A stretch of 64,000 bases of DNA from JANNOG01 sp050329415. GTDB lineage: Bacteria > Actinomycetota > Actinomycetes > Actinomycetales > JBBAYJ01. The stretch covers positions 97,727-161,726 of the forward strand of contig JBHJOS010000015.1 in the NCBI GenBank assembly GCA_050329415.1. Direction: 5' to 3'. Below are positions 9,195 to 17,530 of the stretch, in pieces. The translations under genes and the position numbers were made by a program. Below the pieces are notes generated by a model that did not search any database, was not told where the DNA came from, and saw only the letters and a program-made list of their open reading frames with translations. How positions within the stretch are numbered: the first letter of the stretch is position 1; the number at the start of each line of letters is the position of its first letter.

Positions 9195-10697
9195 ATGACC
9201 GACCCGGACCGGAGGAGTCCGCCCGCGGGCGGCCGGGCACCGGTCGTCCACCCGACCCGTGACGACCCCGTCGCCCGCTGGGCGTCGGAGTCCATCGGCG
9301 GGCCCGCCGGCCGCCGGCTGGGGTTCCCCGCGCACCGGTGGTGGACCGCGACCCGGGTGCTGGTCCTGGTGGCCGTCGTCGCCGTCGGCCTCGGGCTGGT
9401 CCAGAAGAACGACTGCCGCGACCGCGGCTGGACCAGCCCCCACCAGTTCGTCCACGCCTGCTACTCGGACCTGCCCGTCACCTATGCGGTGGCCGGGTCC
9501 ACCCCCGCCGGGGTCCTCGGTCTCGGAGACGTCCCCGAGGGGGTCGGCCAGCCGCCGGTGTCCGCGGCCGCTCTGGCCGCGGTCGCCGGGGTCACCGACG
9601 GGCTGGTTGCGCTCACCGGCGACGAGGCGGGCCGTAGCCGGATCTTCCTCGACGTCTCGGCGGTCCTCCTGGCGGGGGCGGCGGCGGCCATGGCCGTCGG
9701 CCTGGTCGGGCTCACCCGGCGTCGGCGCTGGGACGCTGCCCTGGTGGCGGGTTCGCCCGTGCTGGTCCTGTCGGGCCTGGTCAGCATCGACCTGCTGGGG
9801 GTGGCCCTCGGGGTTCTCGCGCTGTGGATGTGGGGCCGATCCCGGCCGGCTGCCGCGGGCGCGCTGCTCGGCCTGGCGGTCGCCGCCCGGTGGCATGTGG
9901 CGCTCATCGCGCTCGCGCTCGTCCTGGTGAGCCTGCGGGTGCCCCGGTGGCGCGAGGTGCGGACCACGCTGCTGGTCGCGGCGGTCTCGTGGGGCGTGGT
10001 GAGCGTGCCCGCTCTGCTGATCGCCCCCCAGGCGTGGGCGGCCCCGATCCGGGCGTGGTGGCGCGCGGACGCCGGGTACGGCTCGGTCTGGATCGTCCCC
10101 CGGCTGCTGGCCGAGGAGGGTGTTCCCGGGGTGGGAGCGCTCACGGCGGGGGAGGTGACCGCGCTGAGCCTGGCGGCCACCGTCGCGGCCGTCGTGGTCG
10201 TCGTGATCTGGGTGCTGTCGGCCACCCGTACGCCCCGACTGCCCGCGGTGGTGCTCCTGCTCGTCGTCGCCACCCTCGTCGTCGGCAAGGCGGTGCCGGT
10301 GCAGGCGGCGCTCTGGGTGCTCCCGTGGGCCGCCCTCGCCGTCCCGCGCTGGCGCCACCACCTGTGGTGGTGGGCCGTGGAGGCGGTGTACTTCGTGGCG
10401 GTCTGGCAATACCTGGTCGGTCTCAGCGAGCCGGACCGGTCACTGCCGGCCGGCTACTACGCCGTGACCATGCTGGCCCGGCTGGCAGTCCTCGCGGCCC
10501 TGGCGGTGACGGCCTGGCGGTGGGGCTGGCGGTGGCAGGAGGACCCCGGCCGGGACCCCGGGCAGGTGGCTGCCCCGACCCGTGACGACGACCCCGCAGC
10601 CGGCCCGTTCGGCCGACCCCGGACCCGCGAATCGCCCGTCGGCGCGGCGACCGCCCCCGTTGCGGTCGTGTCTCTGGAGTCCCCCGTCGCCGGCTGA
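9195..10697 (+). CDS. GT87-type polytopic glycosyltransferase-like membrane protein
   Basis: A 500-residue protein with about ten hydrophobic segments and a first extracytoplasmic loop carrying cysteines and N-D-C-R-D-R-G-W, as in the actinobacterial DUF2029/GT87 group of polyprenyl-phosphate-sugar dependent glycosyltransferases. The position between a class A PBP and rpsF is the same as that of Rv0051 in M. tuberculosis. A role in building an envelope glycan is inferred from family and neighbours; donor and acceptor are unknown. ATG 9195 is 28 nt after the PBP stop and has no good Shine-Dalgarno sequence, so the exact start is less sure. The final 70 residues are hydrophilic and Arg/Pro-rich. 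Confidence 0.8.
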   Translation: MTDPDRRSPPAGGRAPVVHPTRDDPVARWASESIGGPAGRRLGFPAHRWWTATRVLVLVAVVAVGLGLVQKNDCRDRGWTSPHQFVHACYSDLPVTYAVAGSTPAGVLGLGDVPEGVGQPPVSAAALAAVAGVTDGLVALTGDEAGRSRIFLDVSAVLLAGAAAAMAVGLVGLTRRRRWDAALVAGSPVLVLSGLVSIDLLGVALGVLALWMWGRSRPAAAGALLGLAVAARWHVALIALALVLVSLRVPRWREVRTTLLVAAVSWGVVSVPALLIAPQAWAAPIRAWWRADAGYGSVWIVPRLLAEEGVPGVGALTAGEVTALSLAATVAAVVVVVIWVLSATRTPRLPAVVLLLVVATLVVGKAVPVQAALWVLPWAALAVPRWRHHLWWWAVEAVYFVAVWQYLVGLSEPDRSLPAGYYAVTMLARLAVLAALAVTAWRWGWRWQEDPGRDPGQVAAPTRDDDPAAGPFGRPRTRESPVGAATAPVAVVSLESPVAG

Positions 10698-10999
10698 ACG
10701 TTGCGACGGTGGCACACCCGGCGGGTGCACGGTGACCGGCCGGGCTCCCGGACAGTCCCCCACACGCTGTGCAGAACCTGAAAGTCGGAGCAAGCGTGGA
10801 GTCTCAGGGGAAATGCCCTGCTCCGTGGCCTCGAGTCCCCGTGCGCACGAGTCTGTCCACAGCCCCGATTTCCGAGCCGACCCCCTCCCGGGGTACCGTC
10901 TGCGCCGTCCACGCGGCCCAGACGGCCCCGACGGACAAGGTGCCTGCCTCCTGCCACGGACCGACCGTGGCCGCTCAGCCCACAGGAGGTGATCGACGC
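10698..10999 (+). promoter_or_regulatory. rpsF operon leader and promoter region
   Basis: A 302-bp stretch without a gene. It holds a DnaA-box-like CTGTCCACA at 10853-10861 (8 of 9 to TTGTCCACA), a possible -10 TACCGT at 10894-10899, and the ribosome-binding site AGGAGGTGA just before rpsF. I saw no clear S6:S18 autoregulatory motif and no terminator. Confidence 0.45.
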
Positions 11000-11290
11000 A
11001 TGCGCCACTACGAACTCATGATCATCCTCGATCCCGAACTCGAGGACCGCACTGTTGCGCCCAGCCTCGAGCGCTACCTCACCGTCATCAGGAACGGTGG
11101 CGGTACGATCGACAAGGTCGATGTCTGGGGTCGCCGCCGCCTCGCTTACCCCATCCGGCACAAGTCCGAGGGAATCTACGCGGTGGTCGACATGCACGCC
11201 GAACCGGCCGCCGCCCTCGAACTGGACCGTCAGCTCGGTCTCAACGAGTCGGTGATGCGGACGAAGCTCATCCGCCCCGACATGCGCTAA
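11000..11290 (+). CDS. rpsF: 30S ribosomal protein bS6
   Basis: A 96-residue protein starting M-R-H-Y-E-L-M-I-I-L-D-P, the signature start of bS6, with the W-G-R-R-R-L-A-Y-P-I motif in the middle. bS6 binds 16S rRNA with bS18 on the platform of the small subunit. ATG 11000 has AGGAGGTGA 8-9 nt upstream; a longer frame reaching back to 10769 is rejected because bS6 starts exactly at this methionine. First gene of the rpsF-ssb-rpsR-rplI operon; ssb begins 20 nt downstream. Confidence 0.98.
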   Translation: MRHYELMIILDPELEDRTVAPSLERYLTVIRNGGGTIDKVDVWGRRRLAYPIRHKSEGIYAVVDMHAEPAAALELDRQLGLNESVMRTKLIRPDMR

Positions 11291-11310
11291 GCCGCAGGAC
11301 TGGAGTCGAC

Positions 11311-11856
11311 ATGGCCAACGACACCGTCATCACCCTCGTCGGAAACCTGACCTCGGACCCGGAGCTGCGGTTCACACCGTCCGGCGCCGCCGTCGCGAAC
11401 TTCACCGTGGCCTCGACACCCCGCTCGTTCGACCGGCAGTCGAACGAGTGGAAGGACGGCGAGACCCTGTTCATGCGGTGCGCGGTGTGGCGCGAGGCGG
11501 CGGAGAACATCGCCGAGTCGCTGACGAAGGGCACCCGGGTCCTGGTCACCGGCCGGCTGCGAAGCCGTTCGTTCGAGACTCGCGAAGGCGAGAAGCGGAC
11601 GGTCATGGAGATGGACGTCGACGAGGTCGGCCCCTCGCTGCGGTACGCGACCGCCAAGGTCTCCCGCACCAGTCGGGACGGCGGCGGCAGCTTCTCGGGC
11701 GGTGGCGGTGGCGGTGGCGGTGGCGGTGGAGCTGGCGCTGGCGGTACCGGCGGCGGCTTCGGCGGCCGCGGATCGTCCGGCCAGTCCCCGGCCGAGGCGG
11801 ACCCGTGGGCCACCGGCCCGGTCGCGGGCGGCTACTCCGACGAACCGCCCTTCTGA
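11311..11856 (+). CDS. ssb: single-stranded DNA-binding protein
   Basis: A 181-residue SSB. The N-terminal OB fold (1-115) has N-D-T-V-I-T-L-V-G-N-L-T and the typical T-R-V-L-V-T-G-R-L strand. Residues 125-155 form a Gly-rich linker with a run of glycines, and the protein ends in D-E-P-P-F, the acidic tip that recruits DnaB-associated and repair proteins. Typical actinobacterial length. It lies between rpsF and rpsR, the standard arrangement that links replication with translation, with dnaB further downstream. Confidence 0.97.
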   Translation: MANDTVITLVGNLTSDPELRFTPSGAAVANFTVASTPRSFDRQSNEWKDGETLFMRCAVWREAAENIAESLTKGTRVLVTGRLRSRSFETREGEKRTVMEMDVDEVGPSLRYATAKVSRTSRDGGGSFSGGGGGGGGGGGAGAGGTGGGFGGRGSSGQSPAEADPWATGPVAGGYSDEPPF

Positions 11857-11896
11857 TCACCAACTTCTGCGTCGAGAACAGATACCCGGAGGACTC

Positions 11897-12142
11897 ATGG
11901 CCGCACCGAAGAAGGCCGTGCTGCGCAAGCCCAAGAAGAAGGCCAACCCGCTGAGCTTGGCCAAGATCAAGTACATCGACTACAAGGACACCTCGCTCCT
12001 GCGGAAGTTCATCTCCGACCGTGGGAAGATTCGCGCCCGACGGGTGACCGGTGTCTCCGTCCAGCAGCAGCGCCAGATCGCTCAGGCGATCAAGAACGCC
12101 CGCGAGATGGCGCTGCTCCCGTACTCCAGCTCGTCACGCTGA
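11897..12142 (+). CDS. rpsR: 30S ribosomal protein bS18, zinc-independent (C-minus) form
   Basis: An 81-residue protein with the bS18 core Y-I-D-Y-K-D-T and G-K-I-R-A-R-R-V-T-G. ATG 11897 follows CCGGAGGA at 6 nt. The zinc ribbon seen in the C-plus form is gone: the Cys-x2-Cys near residues 21-24 is replaced, the later Cys after V-T-G is Val-Ser, and the His of Q-H-Q-R is Gln. The V-T-G-V-S-V-Q-Q-Q-R segment resembles M. tuberculosis RpsR2 rather than RpsR1. Being in the main operon it is probably the principal or only S18 copy, as in many Micrococcales; that cannot be shown from this window. Confidence 0.96.
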   Translation: MAAPKKAVLRKPKKKANPLSLAKIKYIDYKDTSLLRKFISDRGKIRARRVTGVSVQQQRQIAQAIKNAREMALLPYSSSSR

Positions 12143-12154
12143 GGGGACGTTCAC

Positions 12155-12793
12155 GTGAAGCTCATCCTCACCCAGGAGGTCTCCGGCCTCGGTACCCCCG
12201 GGGACGTCATCGAGGTCAAGGACGGCTACGGCCGCAACTACCTGCTCCCCCGCAAGCTCGCGACGCCGTGGACGCGGGGCGGGCAGACCCAGGTCGACGC
12301 CATCCGCCGGGCGCGGTCCTCGCGGGAGCACTCCTCGCTCGACGACGCCGCGGCTGCCCGGGACCGGCTCCAGGAACTCGTCGTCTTCCTGCGCAAGCGT
12401 GCCGGGACCAGCGGGCGGCTGTTCGGCGCCGTCACTCCGGCGGACATCGCGGCGGCCATCGAGGAGGCCGGCGGGCCCGCGATCGACCGCCGGGTCGTCG
12501 CGCTGCCTCGGCCGATCAAGTCGCTCGGCGTCCACGTCGTGACCGTGCGTCTCCACCCCGAGATCACGGCCAGGGTCGATGTCGAGGTCATCGACGAGGA
12601 CACCGACACCGAGGCGCTGCTCGCCGCTCGACGCGAGGCGGAAGCGGCCGCCGCCGCCGAGAGCGCGCAGCGGGCAGCGGACGACGCAGCCCGGGTGGCT
12701 GAACTCGCGGCCACCGAGGCGGCGGCGACCGCCGACGCCGGAGTCGAGGACGCGGCCGGCAACGACGTCGAGGACGACTCCGGCAGGCGGTGA
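12155..12793 (+). CDS. rplI: 50S ribosomal protein bL9 with long Ala/Glu tail
   Basis: A 212-residue protein starting at GTG 12155 (AGGGGA upstream). The N-terminal rRNA-binding domain has K-L-I-L-T-Q-E-V-S-G-L-G and K-D-G-Y-G-R-N-Y-L-L-P, diagnostic of bL9; the C-terminal domain follows a connecting helix to about residue 150. The last 60 or so residues are Ala/Glu/Asp-rich and exceed the usual 148-150 residue length. The tail looks helical and acidic; whether it contacts a factor is unknown. Last gene of the operon; a hairpin follows at 12815. Confidence 0.96.
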   Translation: MKLILTQEVSGLGTPGDVIEVKDGYGRNYLLPRKLATPWTRGGQTQVDAIRRARSSREHSSLDDAAAARDRLQELVVFLRKRAGTSGRLFGAVTPADIAAAIEEAGGPAIDRRVVALPRPIKSLGVHVVTVRLHPEITARVDVEVIDEDTDTEALLAARREAEAAAAAESAQRAADDAARVAELAATEAAATADAGVEDAAGNDVEDDSGRR

Positions 12794-12814
12794 CCGGCTC
12801 GCCCACGAGTGGTC

Positions 12815-12839
12815 GGACGCCGTCGCGTCAGCGGCGTCC
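12815..12839. terminator. hairpin between rplI and eccC remnant
   Basis: A perfect 8-bp stem (GGACGCCG at 12815-12822 with CGGCGTCC at 12832-12839) and a 9-nt loop, directly between two convergent stops. No T-run, so a GC-rich bidirectional terminator is inferred. Confidence 0.55.
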
Positions 12840-12840
12840 C

Positions 12841-13881
12841 CTACCCGGCGGGATCGGTCCACGCCACCTGCATGACCGCCGGCTGCTCCCCGCGCCGGAC
12901 GAGACGGGCACGGCCCGGGAGAGCGGGGACCGGGCGCACCCGGTCCAGGAGCGGGCCTTCGTCGGGGTTGCCGGACAGGAGCAGACCCGGCGAACCGAGG
13001 TCCCGTAGGGACTGGATGATCGGTTCGTGAAGGGCTCGGGACGCCCCGCCGGCCCGCCTGGCCAGCACGACGTGCAGGCCGATGTCGGTGGCCACCGGGA
13101 GGAGATCGGCGAAAGGCAGCAGCGGGGAGCCCTGTGAGGTGGCGACGAGGTCGTAGTCGTCGATGATCAGGAACAGCTCCTTGCCGGTCCACCACGAGCG
13201 GGATCGCAACTGCTCCGGAGTGACGTCCGTCCCGGGAATACGGCGCCGCAGGTATGAGGCCATGTCCGCGGCCTGCGGGGCGGCCGTGGCCGCATTGGCC
13301 GCGTAACCCACGAGGTACGACTGGAGGACCTCTCCGAGCAGGGAACGCCGGTAGTCGACGACCATGATCTGCGCCTGGTCGGGGGTGCGGGTCCGCATCA
13401 CCTCGCGCAGGTAGGTCCGCAGCAGCCCGGACTTGCCGGAGTCGCGGTCGCCGAAGACGAGCAGGTGGGGATCGTCATCGGCATCGAGCCAGACCGTTTC
13501 GAGTGCCCGCTCGTCCACGCCGATCCGCAGCCTCCGGTCATCCCTGCCCGGCGAGGACAGCTGTCCCAGCTCGATGCGGTCCGGCAGCAGCCGGAGCTTG
13601 GGTCCGGGCGGTCCCGACCAGGCGGTCGAGACCGCCCGCAGGAAGTGGGCCATGCCGGTGCCGAGCGTCCCCGCGTCGTGCCGGGCATCGATCCGCGGCA
13701 GGGCCGTGAGGCAGTGGTGGCGCGAGGGGGTGAGGCCGCGGCCGGGCCGGTCCCCGGGGACCAGGATCGCCAGGCGGCGGTCGATCTCGGAGTCGATGGG
13801 ATCGCCCAGGCGAAGCTCGATCCGCGTCCCGAGCACGTCCCGCAGTCCGGAGCGGAAGTCGGTCCATCGGTTGCTCGTCAC
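12841..13881 (-). pseudogene. eccC: 5'-truncated eccC (type VII secretion ATPase), C-terminal ATPase domain only
   Basis: The frame encodes 346 residues that match the end of EccC, the FtsK/SpoIIIE-type motor of type VII secretion (normally about 1,300 residues with three ATPase domains). Residues 1-60 correspond to the end of the second domain (S-N-R-W and G-T-R-I-E-L-R-L-G-D-P). The last domain has a Walker-A-like G-D-R-D-S-G-K-S, V-V-D-Y-R-R, and Walker B L-F-L-I-I-D-D-Y-D-L-V. Everything upstream, including the membrane anchor and first domain, is missing; the frame begins with a fortuitous GTG exactly where the adjacent eccB remnant starts in the opposite direction. I read this as the relic of a deletion; expression as a stand-alone ATPase is possible but undemonstrated. 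Confidence 0.75.
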
Positions 13882-14241
13882 CAGCCCTGGCCGCAGGACG
13901 TGACGTGCGCGCAGCTCATGACCGGAGCGGAGCAGGTGCCCACGGTGACGCTGGCGCTGCCGTTGGAGGGCGCCCCGGAGCCGCTGGCGGGGGGCGGCGT
14001 CGTCGTCGAGCCGGGTTCAGGTGCCGTGGTGCGGGCCGTCAACGGGTCGATCGTCAACCGGGGCACGCTCTATCTCGTGGACGGGATCGGGCGCCGATAC
14101 GCGCTCTCGGGAGGGGCGGCTGAGCGACTGGGGTACTCGGAGGTCGCCCCGGTGCCGGTACCCCTCACGTGGCTGGCGGGCCTGCCCGAGGGGCCGGAGC
14201 TCAACGGCGCAGCTACGGCGATCCCACCGGGAACGACGTGA
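13882..14241 (+). pseudogene. eccB: 5'-truncated eccB (type VII secretion core), C-terminal part only
   Basis: About 120 codons in frame resemble the periplasmic C-terminal region of EccB: a Cys-containing strand (D-V-T-C-A), G-T-L-Y-L-V-D-G-I-G-R-R-Y-A-L, then E-R-L-G-Y and V-P-V-P-L-T-W-L-A-G-L-P-E-G-P-E-L. EccB is normally about 450-500 residues with one N-terminal transmembrane helix; the helix and most repeats are absent. Recognition rests on these short motifs and on the mycosin gene that follows with a 4-bp GTGA overlap, as in intact loci. The first in-frame ATG is at 13918, but no signal peptide or anchor follows it. Confidence 0.6.
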
Positions 14242-15461
14242 ACGGTCGGCGTGCGGTGTCGCTGGCGTTGCCCGTCGCTGTCGCGTCGTTCATGGCCCCG
14301 GCCGCGTCGGCGAGCGGTCCCGCCCCGGCCGTCCCGTGCGGCGTCGGCGAGCCGCAGTGGCTGACGGAGGACCCGTTCGCCCTGGCTCGGCTCGGGGTGG
14401 CGGACGCGTGGACGGTATCCCGGGGGGCCGGCGTGACGGTTGCCGTCGTCGACTCCGGGGTGGAGGCGGACAACCCGCACCTGACCGATGCCGTCGTCCC
14501 GGGAATCAGCCTCATTCCGGGCGACCCCGAACCATCGGGGACCGCAGCCGTCAACAACCACGGCACCGCGATCGCCTCCCTCGTCGCGGCGCGTCCCGTG
14601 GCGGGCTCGCGCCTGCGGGGGGTCGCGCCGGAGGCGGTCATCCTGCCCGTCCGGGTCTTCGCCTCGACCGACGAGAGGGACGCGGCCGAGGGCAACGGCC
14701 TGCGGACGGACCGCATGGCCGACGGCATTCGGGAGGCCGTGGACCGGGGTGCGGACATCATCAACGTCTCCATCAGCTCCCCTCGGCCGGACCCGTCGCT
14801 GGAGTCCGCGGTGCGCTACGCCGTCGACAACGACGTCCTGGTCGTGGCCAGCGCCGGCAACCGGGGGGACGGCATCGATGACGGGCTACGCTGGCCGGCC
14901 GCCTACGACGGAGTCCTCGCAGTGGCCGCGACGACGACGAACGACGACGTCGGCCGTTCCGTGGCGAGTCCCGCCGTCGACGTCGCCGCACCGGGTCAGC
15001 AGGTGCCCAGCGCCTGGTTCGACGGCCGGAACTGCATGAACGCACCGGGCGACAGCGACCCCCAGACCAGCTGGGCGGCGGGCTACGTCTCGGGCGTTGC
15101 TGCGCTCGTCGCGGCGGCCCGTCCGGACGCCTCCGCCGAGGACATCGCCTACCGCATCATGGTGACGGCGGACCGACCGGTCCGGGCGCAACGGGACGAC
15201 CGACGAGGGTGGGGGATCGTGCAGCCCTACCTCGCGATGACCATCGTGACGGACCCCGGACTGGCGGGGCCTGCGCCACCGGGAGGGCGGTCACAGCCTT
15301 CTCCCGCCCCGTCGGCGGTGGCCCTCACACGCGCCCCCGGCGTCGATGCCGTTGCCCCGGCCCGTAGGGCAGCGGGCTGGTGGCTCCTGGCCGGGCTGGC
15401 AGGAGTCGGCCTCCTCACGCTGGCGCGAGTGGTCACGGGCCGGCGGCACCGCCCGCGGTGA
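14238..15461 (+). CDS. mycP: type VII secretion mycosin (membrane-anchored subtilisin protease)
   Basis: A 407-residue S8 protease. GTG 14238 overlaps the eccB remnant stop. A signal peptide (residues 1-26, ending A-A-S-A-S) leads to the catalytic domain with Asp72 in V-D-S-G, His108 in N-H-G-T and Ser278 in T-S-W-A-A-G-Y-V-S-G, so the triad is complete. A C-terminal transmembrane helix (about 378-398) with a basic tail anchors it facing outward. MycP stabilises ESX complexes and processes substrates in intact systems. Here its partners eccC and eccB are truncated and no eccD, eccE or esx gene is in the window. The end overlaps the convergent racemase by 29 bp. Confidence 0.9.
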   Translation: MNGRRAVSLALPVAVASFMAPAASASGPAPAVPCGVGEPQWLTEDPFALARLGVADAWTVSRGAGVTVAVVDSGVEADNPHLTDAVVPGISLIPGDPEPSGTAAVNNHGTAIASLVAARPVAGSRLRGVAPEAVILPVRVFASTDERDAAEGNGLRTDRMADGIREAVDRGADIINVSISSPRPDPSLESAVRYAVDNDVLVVASAGNRGDGIDDGLRWPAAYDGVLAVAATTTNDDVGRSVASPAVDVAAPGQQVPSAWFDGRNCMNAPGDSDPQTSWAAGYVSGVAALVAAARPDASAEDIAYRIMVTADRPVRAQRDDRRGWGIVQPYLAMTIVTDPGLAGPAPPGGRSQPSPAPSAVALTRAPGVDAVAPARRAAGWWLLAGLAGVGLLTLARVVTGRRHRPR

Positions 15462-16215
15462 CCCGCAGCCGGCGACCGGCACGCAGCACGGTGTCGGCGG
15501 CCAGGCTCTCGACGGAGTCGACGACCGCGGGGTCGGCGAGCAGGGAGTGTTCCCCGGCGGCCACGGACAGCTCTGTGCACCCGAGGACGACGATCTCCGC
15601 TCCCGCCGCGCGCAGGTCGTCGATGACCGTCCGCAGCGCCCCGCCGTCGCTGGGCAGGCCGCGCTTCACCTGACCGTAGATGACCTCCGTCACCTGGGCT
15701 TGTGCCCCGGGTGACGGGAGCACCTGCTCCAGTCCGTGGCGGCCCAGCTCGTCGCGGTAGACCCCGACCGCGACCGTCCCGTCCGTCGCCAGGACGCCGA
15801 CCCGGCCCGATGCCGCACCTCCAGGGCGGGCGAGGCGGGCGGCGGCGGCCATGACCGTGCGCTCCACGATGCTGACGACAGGCACGCCGACGGCGTCGAC
15901 CAGCTGCGGGCGGAAGGCGTCCGCGGTGTTGCAGGTCAGCACGACGGCCGAGACGCCCAGCCGCTCCAGCCGACGCACGTCCTCGACGAGGACCGGCCCG
16001 GGGTCGTCGGTCGAGCGGCCCAGCAGGAAGTCGGTGCGGTCCGGCACTCCGGCGTGCTGGAGGACGACGAGGTCGACGTGGTCCTGGTCCCGGGCAGCAT
16101 CGGTGAGCCGGACGACACGCTCGAGGAAGTGGACAGTGGCCAGGGGACCGATGCCGCCCAGGACACCGATCACCCCCGGCGGGGCAGCGGGCACGCGCTC
16201 AGGACGTGCCCGCAC
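15433..16215 (-). CDS. aspartate/glutamate racemase family protein
   Basis: A 260-residue racemase with both catalytic cysteine motifs: V-L-T-C-N-T-A in the first half and V-L-G-C-T-E-L in the second, and the G-V-L-G-G-I-G-P N-terminal phosphate-type loop of the YgeA/aspartate racemase branch. It would supply D-Asp (or D-Glu). The first GTG (16215) overlaps the upstream ATP-grasp stop by 17 bp; GTG 16194 is an equally good start. Pairing with the next gene points to D-Asp production for peptidoglycan cross-bridges. No cofactor is needed in this family. Confidence 0.85.
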   Translation of the reverse strand: MRARPERVPAAPPGVIGVLGGIGPLATVHFLERVVRLTDAARDQDHVDLVVLQHAGVPDRTDFLLGRSTDDPGPVLVEDVRRLERLGVSAVVLTCNTADAFRPQLVDAVGVPVVSIVERTVMAAAARLARPGGAASGRVGVLATDGTVAVGVYRDELGRHGLEQVLPSPGAQAQVTEVIYGQVKRGLPSDGGALRTVIDDLRAAGAEIVVLGCTELSVAAGEHSLLADPAVVDSVESLAADTVLRAGRRLRVTAGGAAGP

Positions 16216-17530
16216 CGACCGCGGCGGCGGCCCGGGCCTCCGCGAGTGGGTGGTATCGGGCGAACTTCCGGAACTGGTTCGCGCGCGCCGCGGCGACGTA
16301 CGCCAGCCGACGGGGGTCGCGCTCCGCGGGATTGCGCAGGGGGTCGTAGACGAGCCGATGGCGATAGGCGCCGTCGATCCGGGCGCGCACCTGCGGGTCG
16401 TCGACGTAGCGCTCGAGGAGTCGGCGCGGCAGGACCGTGAACAGCCGCCCCGACCTGCCGTGCCGGTCGCTGCCGCCCGGGAAGGGGTCGAGTCCGTGCA
16501 CCGTCTCCCGGACGTAGGGCAGGACGGGATTGAGACCGGCGGCGGTGACGTAGTGGTTGCTGCGCCCGAGTCGGGGATTGAGCTCGAAGAACACGCACCG
16601 GCCGGTGCGCGGGTCGAGTTTGAGGTCGAAGTTCGACCACCCTCGCCACCCGATTCCCGCGAGCAGCCGGCGGGCGTCCTCGACGACCTCCTCGTCGTGG
16701 TCGGTGAGGATCGCCGCCGGGTTGCCGAGCGCCGTGGGGGCGTGCTCCTCGAGGAGGACGTGGCCGAAGGCGGCGTACCGGAGCCGACCCGATTCGTCGC
16801 TGTAGCACGAGAGGATCCGCATCCCGAGGTCGCCGCCGGGGATCCGGTCCTGCACGACGAACCGGCCGCGCCAGCCCGACGCCGCGGCCCGGCGGACGAG
16901 GTCGGCCAGCTCGGTGGGGGCCCGGACGACGAACACCTTGCGCTTGCCCTCGAAGCGGGCGGACTCGTAGGCGACCGTGCTGGCTGCCTTGACGACGGCC
17001 GGAAACGCGATCCGGGCGATCGCCCGCTCGACCGCGTGCGCGACCGCCGCGTCCCCCGGGTCGTCCGGGACGTCGACGACGACGGTGTCCGGGTGCGGGA
17101 CGCCGACGTCGGCGCACAGCCGGGCGAACTCCGCCTTGTCCGTCACCCTGGTCAGCAGGTCGACGGGGGCGTACGGCACCAGATAGCGATCCTCGAGGCG
17201 GTCCCGGTGCTCGACGAGGAAGCGGACCAGCCGGTCGGCACTGGCGAGGAGCAACGGCCGCTGGAGGTCTCCGGAGGCGCGACGGCCGTCGGCCAGGTGC
17301 CGCAGCCGGCGCAGCGTCACGTCCGGGTCTCGCAGCCCCGGCTCGGCGACGTGGTCGAGCACCCGGGAGTGGCCGACGAGCGCGGAGCGGACGGCTGACA
17401 CCACCGTCGTGCGGACGCCGTACCCGTCGTGGAAGGCCCTGGCCAGGGAGTACGCCCCGATGTCCCCGCCCAGGACGACCGGGGCCGTTGCGAGGCCGGG
17501 GCCGTCGACGGCAGGCACCTGGGGGGTCAC
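16199..17530 (-). CDS. ATP-grasp carboxylate-amine ligase, probably D-aspartate ligase
   Basis: A 443-residue ATP-grasp enzyme. The central domain has V-V-K-A-A-S near the ATP-binding lysine, and F-F-E-L-N-P-R-L-G-R-S with the metal-binding Glu/Asn pair. The long N-terminal domain and overall layout resemble Asl-type ligases that attach D-Asp to the stem-peptide lysine of the peptidoglycan precursor. The next gene is an Asp/Glu racemase with overlapping frames, which supports a D-amino-acid substrate. GTG 17530 was chosen because TACGGT lies 7 nt upstream; a 90-codon longer frame is low-complexity Arg/Pro and runs into the dnaB promoter region. It could instead be another amino-acid ligase; the acceptor is not provable from sequence. 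Confidence 0.75.
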   Translation of the reverse strand: MTPQVPAVDGPGLATAPVVLGGDIGAYSLARAFHDGYGVRTTVVSAVRSALVGHSRVLDHVAEPGLRDPDVTLRRLRHLADGRRASGDLQRPLLLASADRLVRFLVEHRDRLEDRYLVPYAPVDLLTRVTDKAEFARLCADVGVPHPDTVVVDVPDDPGDAAVAHAVERAIARIAFPAVVKAASTVAYESARFEGKRKVFVVRAPTELADLVRRAAASGWRGRFVVQDRIPGGDLGMRILSCYSDESGRLRYAAFGHVLLEEHAPTALGNPAAILTDHDEEVVEDARRLLAGIGWRGWSNFDLKLDPRTGRCVFFELNPRLGRSNHYVTAAGLNPVLPYVRETVHGLDPFPGGSDRHGRSGRLFTVLPRRLLERYVDDPQVRARIDGAYRHRLVYDPLRNPAERDPRRLAYVAAARANQFRKFARYHPLAEARAAAAVGAGTS

